From NCBI RefSeq assembly GCF_001189915.1, contig NZ_LFLS01000001.1, forward strand, positions 124,001-188,000: a stretch of 64,000 bases of DNA, read 5' to 3'. The DNA is from Herbaspirillum autotrophicum. Lineage in GTDB: Bacteria; Pseudomonadota; Gammaproteobacteria; Burkholderiales; Burkholderiaceae_D. Each line of letters opens with the position of its first letter. Position 1 is the stretch's first letter. The position numbers and the translations under genes are program-made. Shown piece after piece: positions 22,057 to 30,632 of the stretch. The notes beneath the pieces are model-generated. The model saw only the letters and a list, made by a program, of their open reading frames with translations. It was not told the origin of the DNA and searched no databases.

Positions 22057-22671
22057 ATGTCGCTCAATGACGCATGGTCCGTATTCGGACTGATCACGAC
22101 GCCGCTGGAGTTGATTTCCTTCCTGCTGGCGATCACCACGGTGTGGTTGAATATCCGTCTGAACCACTGGGCCTGGCTGTTTTCCATTCTTTCATCGTTG
22201 CTGTATGCGGCGGTATTCGTGCGCTCGCGTCTGTACGGTGATGCCGGCTTGCAGTTCGTGTTTGTCGCGGTATCGATCTGGGGCTGGTATCAGTGGCTGC
22301 GTGGCGGCAGCGCCCATCAACCCTTGCAGGTATCGCGCCTGACGCGCAACGGCTGGTTGTGGTGCGGGATGGCCTGGCTGGCGGGCTTTATTCTGCTGTC
22401 GCAGTTCTTGCATCGCCTGACCGATACCGACGTGCCGCACATGGACGGTTTTTTGACGGCGGGCAGTCTGGTCGGGCAATTCCTGTTATCGCGCAAGAAA
22501 ATCGAAAACTGGCTGGTCTGGATTGCAGTCGACATTCTGTATGTCGGCCTGTACGTCTACAAGCATTTGCACCTGACCGCATTGTTGTATGGCGTGTTCG
22601 TGGTGCTGGCCTTCATGGGCTGGCGCGCGTGGCGTCAGTCGGCAGCATCGCCGCCGCTGGCCTTGCCCTGA
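22057..22671 (+). CDS. pnuC: PnuC-family nicotinamide riboside / NMN transporter
   Basis: The 204-residue protein has about seven hydrophobic segments and family features: TTPLELISFLLAITTVWLNI, LNHWAWLFSILSSLLYAAVF, WGWYQWLRGG and ENWLVWIAVDILYVGLYVYK (the WxxWxxVD-type vitamin site). PnuC carriers import nicotinamide riboside by facilitated diffusion. It starts 14 bases after ftsB and ends nine bases from the convergent GGDEF gene. A related vitamin carrier is the main alternative. Confidence 0.85.
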   Translation: MSLNDAWSVFGLITTPLELISFLLAITTVWLNIRLNHWAWLFSILSSLLYAAVFVRSRLYGDAGLQFVFVAVSIWGWYQWLRGGSAHQPLQVSRLTRNGWLWCGMAWLAGFILLSQFLHRLTDTDVPHMDGFLTAGSLVGQFLLSRKKIENWLVWIAVDILYVGLYVYKHLHLTALLYGVFVVLAFMGWRAWRQSAASPPLALP

Positions 22672-22680
22672 TCGCTGCCG

Positions 22681-24249
22681 TCAGTCGGCAAATATCACGC
22701 GGTTCTTGCCGGCATTCTTGGCCTTGTACAGGGCCGCGTCGGCACGGGCGATCAGGTCTGCCTGATTTTCGCCCGGTGCGCGCAAGGCAACGCCGGCGCT
22801 GAAAGTGATCAACAGGCGCTGGCTGTTATGCATAAAAATGCGTTTGGTCAATTCACGCTGCACCCGGGTAATGATCTGGACTGCATCTTCGGGCGTGGTT
22901 TCCGGCAGCACCACCAGGAATTCTTCGCCGCCGAAGCGGGCAATCACGTCCAGCTTGCGCAGCGTATCCTTGACCACCTGCACCATGTGCACCAGTACTT
23001 CATCACCGGTAGCGTGGCCATGGGTGTCATTGATGCGCTTGAAATCATCGAGGTCGAGCAGGGCCACGCACAACGGCGTGTTGCGGCGGTCGGCGTTGAT
23101 GATTTCACGTTCCAGCGATTCATCCATGCCGCGCCGGTTCAGGCTGCCGGTCAACTGATCTTCCCGCACCAGTTCACCCATGTGCACCAGTTGCGTTTCC
23201 AGTGCCTGAATGCGGGCTTCGGCTTTTTGCACTTCCTGACGCGCATGAATCATTTCATCGCGCGACAACAGTGCCTCGTCCTGCGCCACCTTGGTTTCGC
23301 GCATGATGCCGTTGAGCACCGAATTCAGATCGCTGATGTCGCCGGCCTGGGCAATTTGCTGTGAGTAACCGGTAATCGTCTGGTGATAGTTGCTGGTGGT
23401 CGATACCATCGCGCTGAGGCGGTCGACAAAGGTCAGCATCATGTTCTTGACGGTCACTTTTTCTTCCGACAGGGTATTTTTCAGCAAGCCTTGCTTGTAG
23501 ATCACTTCCTTGAGGGTCTTGCTGGCGTCGGCCAGCGACGTCTTGCTGATCGGACCGGAAATCAGTTCTTGCACGGTCGAGATCTGGCTGCTGAGCCACG
23601 AGCCTTTTTCCAGCAAGCCGTGCATGTTTTCCAGCAGCAGCTGGAACAGGCGCATCAGCAATTCTTGCTGCTCGGCGATGTCGCCGGTCTTGAGTTCGAT
23701 CTGAAAGCTCAGTTGTTTCAGGCGCGTGATGACTTCGGTCATGGCCTGTTCTGAAAACGCTTCCTTCAGTTCTGCACCAATCGCCTGCGATTCCGCCGCC
23801 AGTTCAGGCGCATCTTGCAACAGCGAGGCCAGATTGAAGGTCAGTACGCGCGCCAGGACTTCGCGCAGCATCTTTTCTTTTTTACTGTCGCGGATGAACT
23901 GGCGTTCGAGATCGATCGGTACCAGTTCGCCATGCGGCACCAGATTGCGGGCCGGGAAGTACTGTTCGACAAATTCGTCGAGCAGGGTGCCGTATTCTTG
24001 CCAGTCGTTGACCTCAAAGGCGTCGCTCAGGCGCAGCCCGAGTTTGCCGATATCGCCCGGTTGCTGCGTCAGGTGGACGGCAAATCCGGCCAGTACGGTT
24101 TCGGCCCGGATTTCACTTTTGGTGCCGACAATTTCTTCGTAGGCGGCACGGTAAGCTTCGGGAGTGGGGGCCACCCGCCGGATGGCAAGTTGCTGAAATG
24201 CTTCTCGTGCAATATCGACGGGACTCTGAGATGACGGTTTTTTTGACAT
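22681..24249 (-). CDS. Diguanylate cyclase with long helical N-terminal region
   Basis: The 522-residue protein has a C-terminal GGDEF domain (about 355-520): DQLTGSLNRRGMDE, ALLDLDDFKRINDTHGH and the active-site ARFGGEEFLVVLPE. An inhibitory I-site RKLD sits exactly five residues before GGEEF, so c-di-GMP feedback is predicted. The first 350 residues are mostly helical, with a coiled-coil just before the cyclase (about 320-350), and no membrane segment. This N-terminal part resembles the cytosolic regulatory region seen in some betaproteobacterial and pseudomonad cyclases. The signal is unknown. Confidence 0.88.
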   Translation of the reverse strand: MSKKPSSQSPVDIAREAFQQLAIRRVAPTPEAYRAAYEEIVGTKSEIRAETVLAGFAVHLTQQPGDIGKLGLRLSDAFEVNDWQEYGTLLDEFVEQYFPARNLVPHGELVPIDLERQFIRDSKKEKMLREVLARVLTFNLASLLQDAPELAAESQAIGAELKEAFSEQAMTEVITRLKQLSFQIELKTGDIAEQQELLMRLFQLLLENMHGLLEKGSWLSSQISTVQELISGPISKTSLADASKTLKEVIYKQGLLKNTLSEEKVTVKNMMLTFVDRLSAMVSTTSNYHQTITGYSQQIAQAGDISDLNSVLNGIMRETKVAQDEALLSRDEMIHARQEVQKAEARIQALETQLVHMGELVREDQLTGSLNRRGMDESLEREIINADRRNTPLCVALLDLDDFKRINDTHGHATGDEVLVHMVQVVKDTLRKLDVIARFGGEEFLVVLPETTPEDAVQIITRVQRELTKRIFMHNSQRLLITFSAGVALRAPGENQADLIARADAALYKAKNAGKNRVIFAD

Positions 24250-24435
24250 GCCTGATTGTCGTTTTATTATGCGCAGTATCTGATGGCCGAATTCATTACC
24301 GAAAAATATTGCCGGTTTGTTCAGCCCGGGTGGATCAATATGCTACGGTCGACCTGCCGGCCCTGTTTTGTCAGGTCCGGATCATGCTGGACATTCTACC
24401 GTCGCTTGGCTGGCTTGGGCTATCTTCCCGGGCTT

Positions 24436-25122
24436 TTATTCCACCAAGTGGTTTTTGAGTGCATAGTGCGTCAGCTCTGCATTGTGGCGCAGTCGCATCT
24501 TGCTCAGCACGCGTGAGCGGTACATGCTGATGGTCTTGACCGAGAGCGACAGTTCGGTAGCGATATCACTGACGGCTTTACCGGAGGCAATCAGGATCAT
24601 GGTCTGATATTCGCGGTCGGACAGTGTCTCGTGCGGCGGCGTATCGTGGTCAAAACCGATCTGGTTGGCCAGTTCCTGCGCCAGTGAAGGGCTGATGTAT
24701 TTTCTGCCGGCGGCTACCTGCCGGATCGCACTGGCCAGATCTGCCGGTGCCGCCTGCTTGTTCAGAAATCCGGCAGCGCCGGCCTTGAGGGCGCGGATGG
24801 CGTATTGGTCTTCACGATGGATCGACAGCATCAGTACCGGCAGCTTCGGCATTTCTTTTTTGATCTGCTTGAGGATGTCGATGCCGTTGCGGTCGGGCAG
24901 GATGATGTCGAGCAGTACCACGTCGCTGAGGCCGAGTCGGCACAGCTTGACTGCTTCCACGCCATTCTCTGCATTGCCGACGACGACGATATCTTTGGTG
25001 TTGCTGCAAATCTGTTTCAATCCCTCGCGGACAATCGCGTGGTCGTCGGCGATCAGGACTTTGATTGCAGCACTGTTCTTTTTCATCATGAATTTGTGGG
25101 CCGGCTCGATATTGCTCGTCAT
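24436..25122 (-). CDS. LuxR/NarL-family response regulator
   Basis: The 228-residue protein has a receiver domain with acidic pocket ADDH (residues 25-28), phosphoacceptor Asp72 in LLDIILPD, and a switch Ser/Lys region (LMLSIH, GFLNKQA). A C-terminal LuxR-type helix-turn-helix follows (LSDREYQTMILIASGKAVSD, SVKTISMYRSRVLSKM). The start overlaps the stop of the kinase gene by four bases, so the pair is made together. Confidence 0.92.
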   Translation of the reverse strand: MTSNIEPAHKFMMKKNSAAIKVLIADDHAIVREGLKQICSNTKDIVVVGNAENGVEAVKLCRLGLSDVVLLDIILPDRNGIDILKQIKKEMPKLPVLMLSIHREDQYAIRALKAGAAGFLNKQAAPADLASAIRQVAAGRKYISPSLAQELANQIGFDHDTPPHETLSDREYQTMILIASGKAVSDIATELSLSVKTISMYRSRVLSKMRLRHNAELTHYALKNHLVE

Positions 25123-25790
25123 TCTATAGTGTTACCGTGGGGCATGACAGGTATCCATACCGATAGCAGGGTTCCTCCCGCATCGCTGCTGCCGATATGC
25201 AAGCTGCCGCCGAGTTGCTGTGCACGCTGCCGCATGCCGCGGATGCCGGATCCCTGTGCCTGCTGCAAGTCGGGCGCGCTGATGCCGCAGCCATTATCGC
25301 TAATGTGCAATTCCAGGTGGTTGTCGGTCAGCAGCAAATGCATGTGCGATTGACTGGCCTGCGAATGCCGGGCGACATTGTTCAGCGCTTCCTGAGCGAT
25401 GCGATACAAATGGATGGCTGGCAGCGGTGCCGGATTGGCGTCTGCCGGCAGGGCGCTGAAACTGCAAGCCAGCCGGGTCTGGCGGCCGAAGCTTTGATTC
25501 AGGTGCTCCAGTGCGCTGGCCAGACCGAGGTCGAGCACCGGCGGATGCAAATCATCGATGATCATGTGCATGGCGGCAATCGCATCGTCTATCAGCGTGT
25601 CGGTATGGCTGGCTTGCGACAGCAGATCGGTTTCAGGCGGCAGGCGCCGGGTCAGTTGTGCCAGCGCCATTTTGATCGCCGTCAGCTGGCTGCCCAGTTC
25701 GTCATGCAGGTCACGCGCAATCCGCCGCCGCTCGTCGTGCCGGATGGTTTCTGCGGTCAGGCTGGTGGTGGCAGTATCGTTACCGGTCAT
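25119..25790 (-). CDS. Short cytosolic histidine kinase (NarX/DesK type, no sensor domain)
   Basis: The 223-residue kinase has a HisKA_3 phosphoacceptor site in RDLHDELG (His29) near the N-terminus, followed by a HATPase domain (YRIAQEALNNVARHS, ISDNGCGI, GSGIRGMRQRAQQLGGS). Only about 18 residues precede the His motif and there is no membrane or PAS segment, so signal input must come from a partner or from the dimerisation region itself. It is the first gene of a two-gene unit with the NarL-type regulator. Confidence 0.88.
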   Translation of the reverse strand: MTGNDTATTSLTAETIRHDERRRIARDLHDELGSQLTAIKMALAQLTRRLPPETDLLSQASHTDTLIDDAIAAMHMIIDDLHPPVLDLGLASALEHLNQSFGRQTRLACSFSALPADANPAPLPAIHLYRIAQEALNNVARHSQASQSHMHLLLTDNHLELHISDNGCGISAPDLQQAQGSGIRGMRQRAQQLGGSLHIGSSDAGGTLLSVWIPVMPHGNTIE

Positions 25791-25946
25791 GGTGTCGTGG
25801 GTGATTGCAGCGCAAACTGAAAAGAAGAAGCAGGGAAGTATATAGGCAATGAAAATGAAGAATCCAGATAACGGAGGTGAAATACAGCAAGTTTTTTTAT
25901 TTCACTCTTCCATTGCCAATAAAAGCAGTCTATAATCTCGTTTTTC

Positions 25947-26023
25947 GCGGCTGTAGCTCAGCTGGATAGAGTACTTGGCTACGAACCAAGGGGTCGTGGG
26001 TTCGATTCCTGCCAGCCGCACCA
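25947..26023 (+). tRNA. tRNA-Arg (ACG), copy 1
   Basis: The 77-base gene folds as a full cloverleaf: acceptor GCGGCTG/CAGCCGC, anticodon stem CTTGG/CCAAG around loop CTACGAA (anticodon ACG, read as ICG), T-loop TTCGATT, and an encoded ACCA end. A perfect -10 box TATAAT lies at 25931-25936. Confidence 0.97.
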
Positions 26024-26031
26024 GATATAAA

Positions 26032-26064
26032 GGGTCCATCGCAAGATGGGCCCTTTTGTCTTTT
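26032..26064 (+). terminator. Terminator of tRNA-Arg copy 1
   Basis: Nine-pair stem GGGTCCATC/GATGGGCCC (one G-T pair) with a GCAA tetraloop, followed by TTTTGTCTTTT. Confidence 0.9.
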
Positions 26065-26229
26065 AGTGTCAGCACCTTTTTTATTTGATGCCGGAAATGT
26101 CGGTATCACATTGCACAGCAATGGCAGCAGGTGAGTGAATGGCATTGCAAAATGCTGCCACTGATGCCAGTGTCGGATGCGATGACATTGTTTGATGGCA
26201 TGCCTGTCATGCCGGTTGTTTTTGGTTGA

Positions 26230-26261
26230 TTTATTGCTTGTTTATTGCTTGTTTATTGTTG
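26230..26261. repeat. Three 11-bp direct repeats between the tRNA genes
   Basis: TTTATTGCTTG occurs twice in tandem (26230-26240, 26241-26251), with a third degenerate copy TTTATTGTTG. The AT-rich run precedes the second tRNA promoter; no function is evident. Confidence 0.7.
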
Positions 26262-26322
26262 TGTCAGATTCGTCATAATAATTCTGGCGCATTCTGAATA
26301 AGCTGCTATAATTCTGCCTTTC

Positions 26323-26399
26323 GCGGCTGTAGCTCAGCTGGATAGAGTACTTGGCTACGAACCAAGGGGTCGTGGGTTCGATTCCTGCCAGCCGCACCA
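26323..26399 (+). tRNA. tRNA-Arg (ACG), copy 2
   Basis: Identical in all 77 bases to the copy at 25947, with anticodon ACG and encoded CCA. A -10 box TATAAT lies at 26307-26312. The copies are 376 bases apart and each has its own promoter and terminator. Confidence 0.97.
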
Positions 26400-26407
26400 G
26401 ATATGAA

Positions 26408-26440
26408 GGGTCCATCGCAAGATGGGCCCTTTTGTCTTTT
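26408..26440 (+). terminator. Terminator of tRNA-Arg copy 2
   Basis: Same nine-pair stem and GCAA loop as after copy 1, followed by TTTTGTCTTTT, showing the duplication included the terminator. Confidence 0.9.
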
Positions 26441-26876
26441 CTGCTCTGAAAAATGCAGTTCCTCCCTGTGAACGCACTTCCTGTTCTGTCTTTCTTCATT
26501 TTCCTTGCATAACTTTTCCCTGACTTTCGATTGATGATCCGGAGCAAGCCCGGGTATGTCTGGTCATGTTCACCAGATTGGTCATTCCAACAAGTCGTGC
26601 AATTGTCGATGCAAATTTGCCGGCAATCGACAATCTCCCGCAGACACTGACTCTTTGATCAACTTCTCTCGTTGCTGCGAGACCCGTCAAAACGGCGGCG
26701 TCTCGCTTATTTTCTGACCCCGGTTTGCTGCTGAAACCGCCATGCTTTACGCCGGCATGATTTTTTGAGACAAAATTTAAATTGCATCTCAAATTTCAAT
26801 GATCTAAAATTGAGACGAATTTTGTAAATCGTCTCAAAAATAAAATGACATTGACCCATCAGGAGGAGAGCTGACC
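26441..26876. other. Intergenic region upstream of the P450 operon
   Basis: This 436-base gap holds no convincing gene; a 98-codon minus-strand frame (26496-26792) has no recognisable features. The right end is AT-rich and carries two inverted repeats listed separately, plus the ribosome site AGGAGGAG just before the P450 ATG. Confidence 0.6.
26764..26836. promoter_or_regulatory. Two inverted repeats in front of the P450 operon (likely operator)
   Basis: TGAGACGA (26811-26818) pairs with TCGTCTCA (26829-26836). Upstream, TTTGAGA (26764-26770) pairs with TCTCAAA (26787-26793). Both use the same TGAGA/TCTCA half-sites in very AT-rich DNA. A TetR gene ends the operon they precede, so autoregulation through these sites is plausible. 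Confidence 0.6.
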
Positions 26877-28199
26877 ATGAAACTCGGAGATATCAATCTG
26901 GCCGATCCAGGCGTGTTTATCGAAAATGTCACCCATGACTACTTTGCGTTGCTGCGCAAGGAAGCGCCGGTGCACTGGGAGCCGCGCGGACCCAATGACG
27001 GCTTTTGGTCGATTACGCGCTATGCCGACATTCAGGCCATTGAGAAGAACGTAGAAGACTTTACCAACGAGACCAATGTGGTGCCGTTGCCTCTTCCCGA
27101 ACATACGATGACGCGCAATATCGGTCACAGCCTGATCATGACGGATCCGCCACGGCACCAGTTCTTGCGTCGGATCATCATGGGTGCGTTTACGCCCAAG
27201 GCGATTTCCCGTATCAATCAGCGCATTCACGAGCTGGTGACGGAGGCCATTGATGCCGTCATCGAGCGCGGCCAGTGCGATCTGGTCGACCTGGCCGCGT
27301 ATGTGCCGATTGAAGTGGTGTCGGACATGCTGGGTGTGCCGCCCGAAGATCGGGCGCGCATTTTTGCTTGGTCCAATGCCACCTTTGGCATGACCGATCC
27401 GGAATTTTCCCAGCGTTTTGATGCCAAGAAAGCCGGCGAAGAAATGTTTGCCTATGCACGCGACCTTGGCATCCGTCGCCGGGCTGATCCGCAAGACGAT
27501 ATCTTCAGCACCATTGCCGCGGCGCGCGAAAATGGCGAAATGCTGAGCGATACCGATCTCGGTTGCTTCTTCTTGTTGCTGGCAACCGCCGGTAATGAAA
27601 CAACGCGTACGCAGACCTTGCTTGGCATGCAGACGCTGATGCAAAACCCGGATATCCGTCAGCGTTTGCAGAATGATCGCAGCCTGTTGCCGAACGCGAT
27701 TGAAGAATTGTTGCGCTTCAATACGCCGCTGCTGTGTTTTGGCAGAAAGGCCAAGCGCGATGTGACTTTGCATGGCCAGCACATCAAGGCCGGCCAGCAA
27801 TTGATCCTGTGGTATTGCTCCGGCAGCCGCGATGAAGCGATCTTTGACAATCCGGATGAGATTCGCATTGAGCGCGCCAACGCCCGCGAGCACATGGCCT
27901 TCGGTACCAAAGGCGCAGTTCACCATTGCATGGGAACCATGCTGGCGCGCACTGAGCTGGCGGCGGTGTTCGATCAGATCCTGACCCGGCTGCCAGACAT
28001 GCAGCCGGCCGGCCCGGTGGCGCGGCTGCGTTCGAATTTTACCAACGGTATCAAGCGCATGCCGGTCAGGTTCACGCCCGGCAAAGCGATCGGCAAACCG
28101 GGCCGGTTATATGCAACCGAAGTTGAAGGGCGTGATGATTCGGCAACGGCTCCTGTGGTGGCCGCTGCTGCTACGGGTTGTCCGTACTCGCAGAAATGA
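26877..28199 (+). CDS. Cytochrome P450 (class I, soluble bacterial type)
   Basis: The 440-residue haem monooxygenase shows the I-helix oxygen motif TAGNETTR (about 239-246), the K-helix ExxR in EELLR, and the haem loop FGTKGAVHHCMG with axial Cys351. F342 to Cys351 spans nine positions, two more than in the usual FGxGxHxCxG loop. There is no membrane anchor. A ferredoxin and a ferredoxin reductase follow directly, giving a complete class I electron chain. A 40-residue C-terminal extension ends in GCPYSQK. It probably hydroxylates the first substrate of the catabolic region, which is unknown; steroid, terpene or alkyl-aromatic substrates are typical of such systems. Confidence 0.93.
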   Translation: MKLGDINLADPGVFIENVTHDYFALLRKEAPVHWEPRGPNDGFWSITRYADIQAIEKNVEDFTNETNVVPLPLPEHTMTRNIGHSLIMTDPPRHQFLRRIIMGAFTPKAISRINQRIHELVTEAIDAVIERGQCDLVDLAAYVPIEVVSDMLGVPPEDRARIFAWSNATFGMTDPEFSQRFDAKKAGEEMFAYARDLGIRRRADPQDDIFSTIAAARENGEMLSDTDLGCFFLLLATAGNETTRTQTLLGMQTLMQNPDIRQRLQNDRSLLPNAIEELLRFNTPLLCFGRKAKRDVTLHGQHIKAGQQLILWYCSGSRDEAIFDNPDEIRIERANAREHMAFGTKGAVHHCMGTMLARTELAAVFDQILTRLPDMQPAGPVARLRSNFTNGIKRMPVRFTPGKAIGKPGRLYATEVEGRDDSATAPVVAAAATGCPYSQK

Positions 28200-28307
28200 G
28201 TCATCGGCAATCTGCCGGCTTTCCGGCGCCGCGCTGCGTGATGCGCGATGCGCCTGAAAGAGGGCCTGATGCAAAAGACGGAAGCTGACAATCGCAGAGG
28301 AACAGTA

Positions 28308-28628
28308 ATGGTGAAAATTCATTTGATCGAACACAACGGTACCCGCCATGTCGTGGAAGCTGAGGAAGGCGTCAGCATCATGCAGGCGGCAATCAACAAT
28401 ATGGTTCCGGGGATTCTTGGCGACTGTGGCGGCTCGTGCAGTTGCGCAACATGTCATGCCTATGTCGATGCCGCATGGAGCGACAAACTGAGCGCGCCAT
28501 CCGACGATGAGGAAATGATGCTTGACGGAGTGCTGGAGCAAAAGGAAAGCAGTCGTCTGACCTGTCAATTGCTGGCCGGGCCGATGCTGGACGGCATCGT
28601 GTTGCATCTGCCGGAACGGCAGTGCTGA
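28308..28628 (+). CDS. [2Fe-2S] ferredoxin (adrenodoxin/putidaredoxin type)
   Basis: The 106-residue protein carries the cluster ligands in DCGGSCSCATCH (C-x5-C-x2-C with an additional Cys between) and a fourth Cys in RLTCQLL. The pattern is that of putidaredoxin and adrenodoxin, which pass single electrons to P450. ATG 28308 follows GAGAGGAAC; a frame extension upstream lacks similarity. It sits between the P450 and its reductase. Confidence 0.94.
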   Translation: MVKIHLIEHNGTRHVVEAEEGVSIMQAAINNMVPGILGDCGGSCSCATCHAYVDAAWSDKLSAPSDDEEMMLDGVLEQKESSRLTCQLLAGPMLDGIVLHLPERQC

Positions 28629-28681
28629 GCGGGTGCCATGTCAGGCATCGTCCCTGCCAGACAATTTGACGGAGCATCAAC

Positions 28682-29932
28682 ATGTCGCAACGCGTGGTTA
28701 TCGTCGGCGCCGGACAGGCTGCCTGTGAAGTGGCGTTCAGCCTGAGAAAGGAAGGATTTGCCGGTGCCATCATGGTGCTCGGGCAGGAGTCTTATCCGCC
28801 ATATCAGCGCCCGCCGTTATCGAAAGCATTTCTGGCGGGCACCGCCAGTCTTGACAGTCTGTATTTGCGGCCGCTCTCAAGTTACGACAAAGCGGGCATC
28901 GAGTTACGTCTTGGCGTCAGCGTGGTCAGTATTGACCGCCACAACAAGTTGCTGCATCTGGCTGACGCCAGCTCGCTTGCCTACGACAAACTGATTCTTG
29001 CCACCGGTGGCGAGGCACGGCAGCTTGCCGGGCTTGAGTGTGCGGCAGCCAGCGTGTATTCACTGCGCAGCATTGATGACATCTTGCATTTGCGCGCCGC
29101 ATTTTTGCCTGATCGTCACTTGTTGATCATTGGCGGTGGTTATGTCGGGCTTGAAGTGGCTGCCATCGCTGTGGCGCAGGGACTCAAGGTGACGCTGGTC
29201 GAAAGTGCGCCACGTTTGCTGGCGCGCGTGGCGGCACCGGAAATATCGGCGTTTTACACCAGCTTGCACCAGACCCGTGGCGTCGATATCCGGATCGGTA
29301 CCGGCGTGACAGCAGTCGCCGCAGCCAGTGCTGGTGATGGCGTCAGCGTATCGTTCAGTGACGGCACCATGGTGGCCGCCAACATGATTGTGGTTGGTAT
29401 CGGACTGGTGCCGAACGTGACCCTGGCCGAAGCCGCCGGTCTGGCAGTCGACGATGGCATTGTGATTGACGAGCATACGCGTACCTCCGATCCTGACATC
29501 ATGGCCATCGGCGATTGCGCCAATCACTACAATGCATTTGCCGGCAGGCGCATGCGCATAGAATCGGTACAGAACGCCATCGAGCAGGCACGCGTGGCGG
29601 CCGCCAATTTATGTGGCCGGCCAGACATGTTGTCGATCACGCCGTGGTTCTGGTCCGATCAATATCACTTGAAACTGCAAATGGCCGGACTGTCGCACGG
29701 CTATGATCAGGTAGTCATGCGCGGTCAGATGGCATCCGAATCGTTCATGTGCTTTTACTTGAAGCAGGGAAAGCTGATTGCCGCCGATGCCATCAACCGT
29801 CCTGCCGATTTCATGCATGCAAGGCGTTTGCTTGGCAGCGGACGCCTGTTTCTTCCGGCATTGCTTGCAGATGAAACAATTCCGTTAAAATCACTGGCGG
29901 CCGAGAACAAGCCTGATGTCATCCCGGTCTGA
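28682..29932 (+). CDS. NAD(P)H-dependent FAD ferredoxin reductase
   Basis: The 416-residue flavoprotein has the FAD Rossmann motif VIVGAGQAACEVA at the start, PPYQRPPLSKAFL, the NAD motif IIGGGYVGLEVAA (about 145) and the second FAD motif IMAIGDCANHYN (about 275). This is the putidaredoxin reductase family. It would transfer electrons from NADH to the ferredoxin for the P450. Confidence 0.94.
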   Translation: MSQRVVIVGAGQAACEVAFSLRKEGFAGAIMVLGQESYPPYQRPPLSKAFLAGTASLDSLYLRPLSSYDKAGIELRLGVSVVSIDRHNKLLHLADASSLAYDKLILATGGEARQLAGLECAAASVYSLRSIDDILHLRAAFLPDRHLLIIGGGYVGLEVAAIAVAQGLKVTLVESAPRLLARVAAPEISAFYTSLHQTRGVDIRIGTGVTAVAAASAGDGVSVSFSDGTMVAANMIVVGIGLVPNVTLAEAAGLAVDDGIVIDEHTRTSDPDIMAIGDCANHYNAFAGRRMRIESVQNAIEQARVAAANLCGRPDMLSITPWFWSDQYHLKLQMAGLSHGYDQVVMRGQMASESFMCFYLKQGKLIAADAINRPADFMHARRLLGSGRLFLPALLADETIPLKSLAAENKPDVIPV

Positions 29933-29999
29933 TGCCGGTTGCAGTTGATTTATCGCATACTCCGGCGCGGACACTGCTGAAACAGACAAATTGAAAAGT

Positions 30000-30614
30000 A
30001 TGACCGCACATCCTGGAATTCCTGTTGAAAAACGTGTCAGCAGCGCTGCTGCCGAACGCGAACGCATCATGCTGGAGAGCGTGGTCGCTGCTGCCGGCCG
30101 CTGCATTGAGCGGATCGGCCTGGAAAGTACCACGGTCGAAGATATTGCCGCAGAGTCCGGCATCTCGCGCGCGACCCTGTACCGCAAATTTGGTAACAAG
30201 GAAGGCATTCTTACGGCACTGGTGGTAGCCCGTTCCGCGCCGTTTGAAAGCCGGGCGCTGAAAATACTGATGGGGCAGGGCAGCCTGGAATCCCGGGTTG
30301 AGCGCGCCATGCTGCGCGCGGTTCTGGATATCCCGGATGGTGCATGGCTGGGGGAGCTGTTCAAGGGCAATGGTGTCAACCTGTTTGCCAGCGTCTATCA
30401 ACAACGGGCGCGGGTAGTGCTGGGGCTGATATTGCAATCCGAAGAGGCGCGTCCGCACCTCGATCTCGAAGAAGTGGTGGCGTGGGGGCTGCGGGAACTG
30501 GCGCATATGGTGTCGGCGCGGCCATGGAATGAACGGCGCTTGCGCGAACGCATTCGCCATTTCGTGTTGCCGGTATTGATTCCAGACCGGTTGCGCACCG
30601 ACCTGGACCAGTAG
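30000..30614 (+). CDS. TetR-family transcriptional regulator
   Basis: The protein of about 204 residues has an N-terminal TetR helix-turn-helix (STTVEDIAAESGISRATLYR, KFGNKEGILTALV) and a variable ligand domain. I chose ATG 30000; an in-frame TTG nine bases upstream is possible. It closes the P450-ferredoxin-reductase unit and is the best candidate to bind the TGAGACGA repeats before the P450. Confidence 0.88.
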   Translation: MTAHPGIPVEKRVSSAAAERERIMLESVVAAAGRCIERIGLESTTVEDIAAESGISRATLYRKFGNKEGILTALVVARSAPFESRALKILMGQGSLESRVERAMLRAVLDIPDGAWLGELFKGNGVNLFASVYQQRARVVLGLILQSEEARPHLDLEEVVAWGLRELAHMVSARPWNERRLRERIRHFVLPVLIPDRLRTDLDQ

Positions 30615-30632
30615 CGCAGTCGCCGTTGTCGA

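Noticed and set aside
25947-26440. tRNA direct repeats as attL/attR of an integrated element
   Set aside because: Both copies are complete tRNA genes with terminators only 376 bases apart, and nothing between them resembles an integrase or cargo.
26496-26792. A 98-codon minus-strand frame between tRNA-Arg and the P450 gene
   Set aside because: No ribosome site, no family likeness, and it would run through the operator-like repeats.
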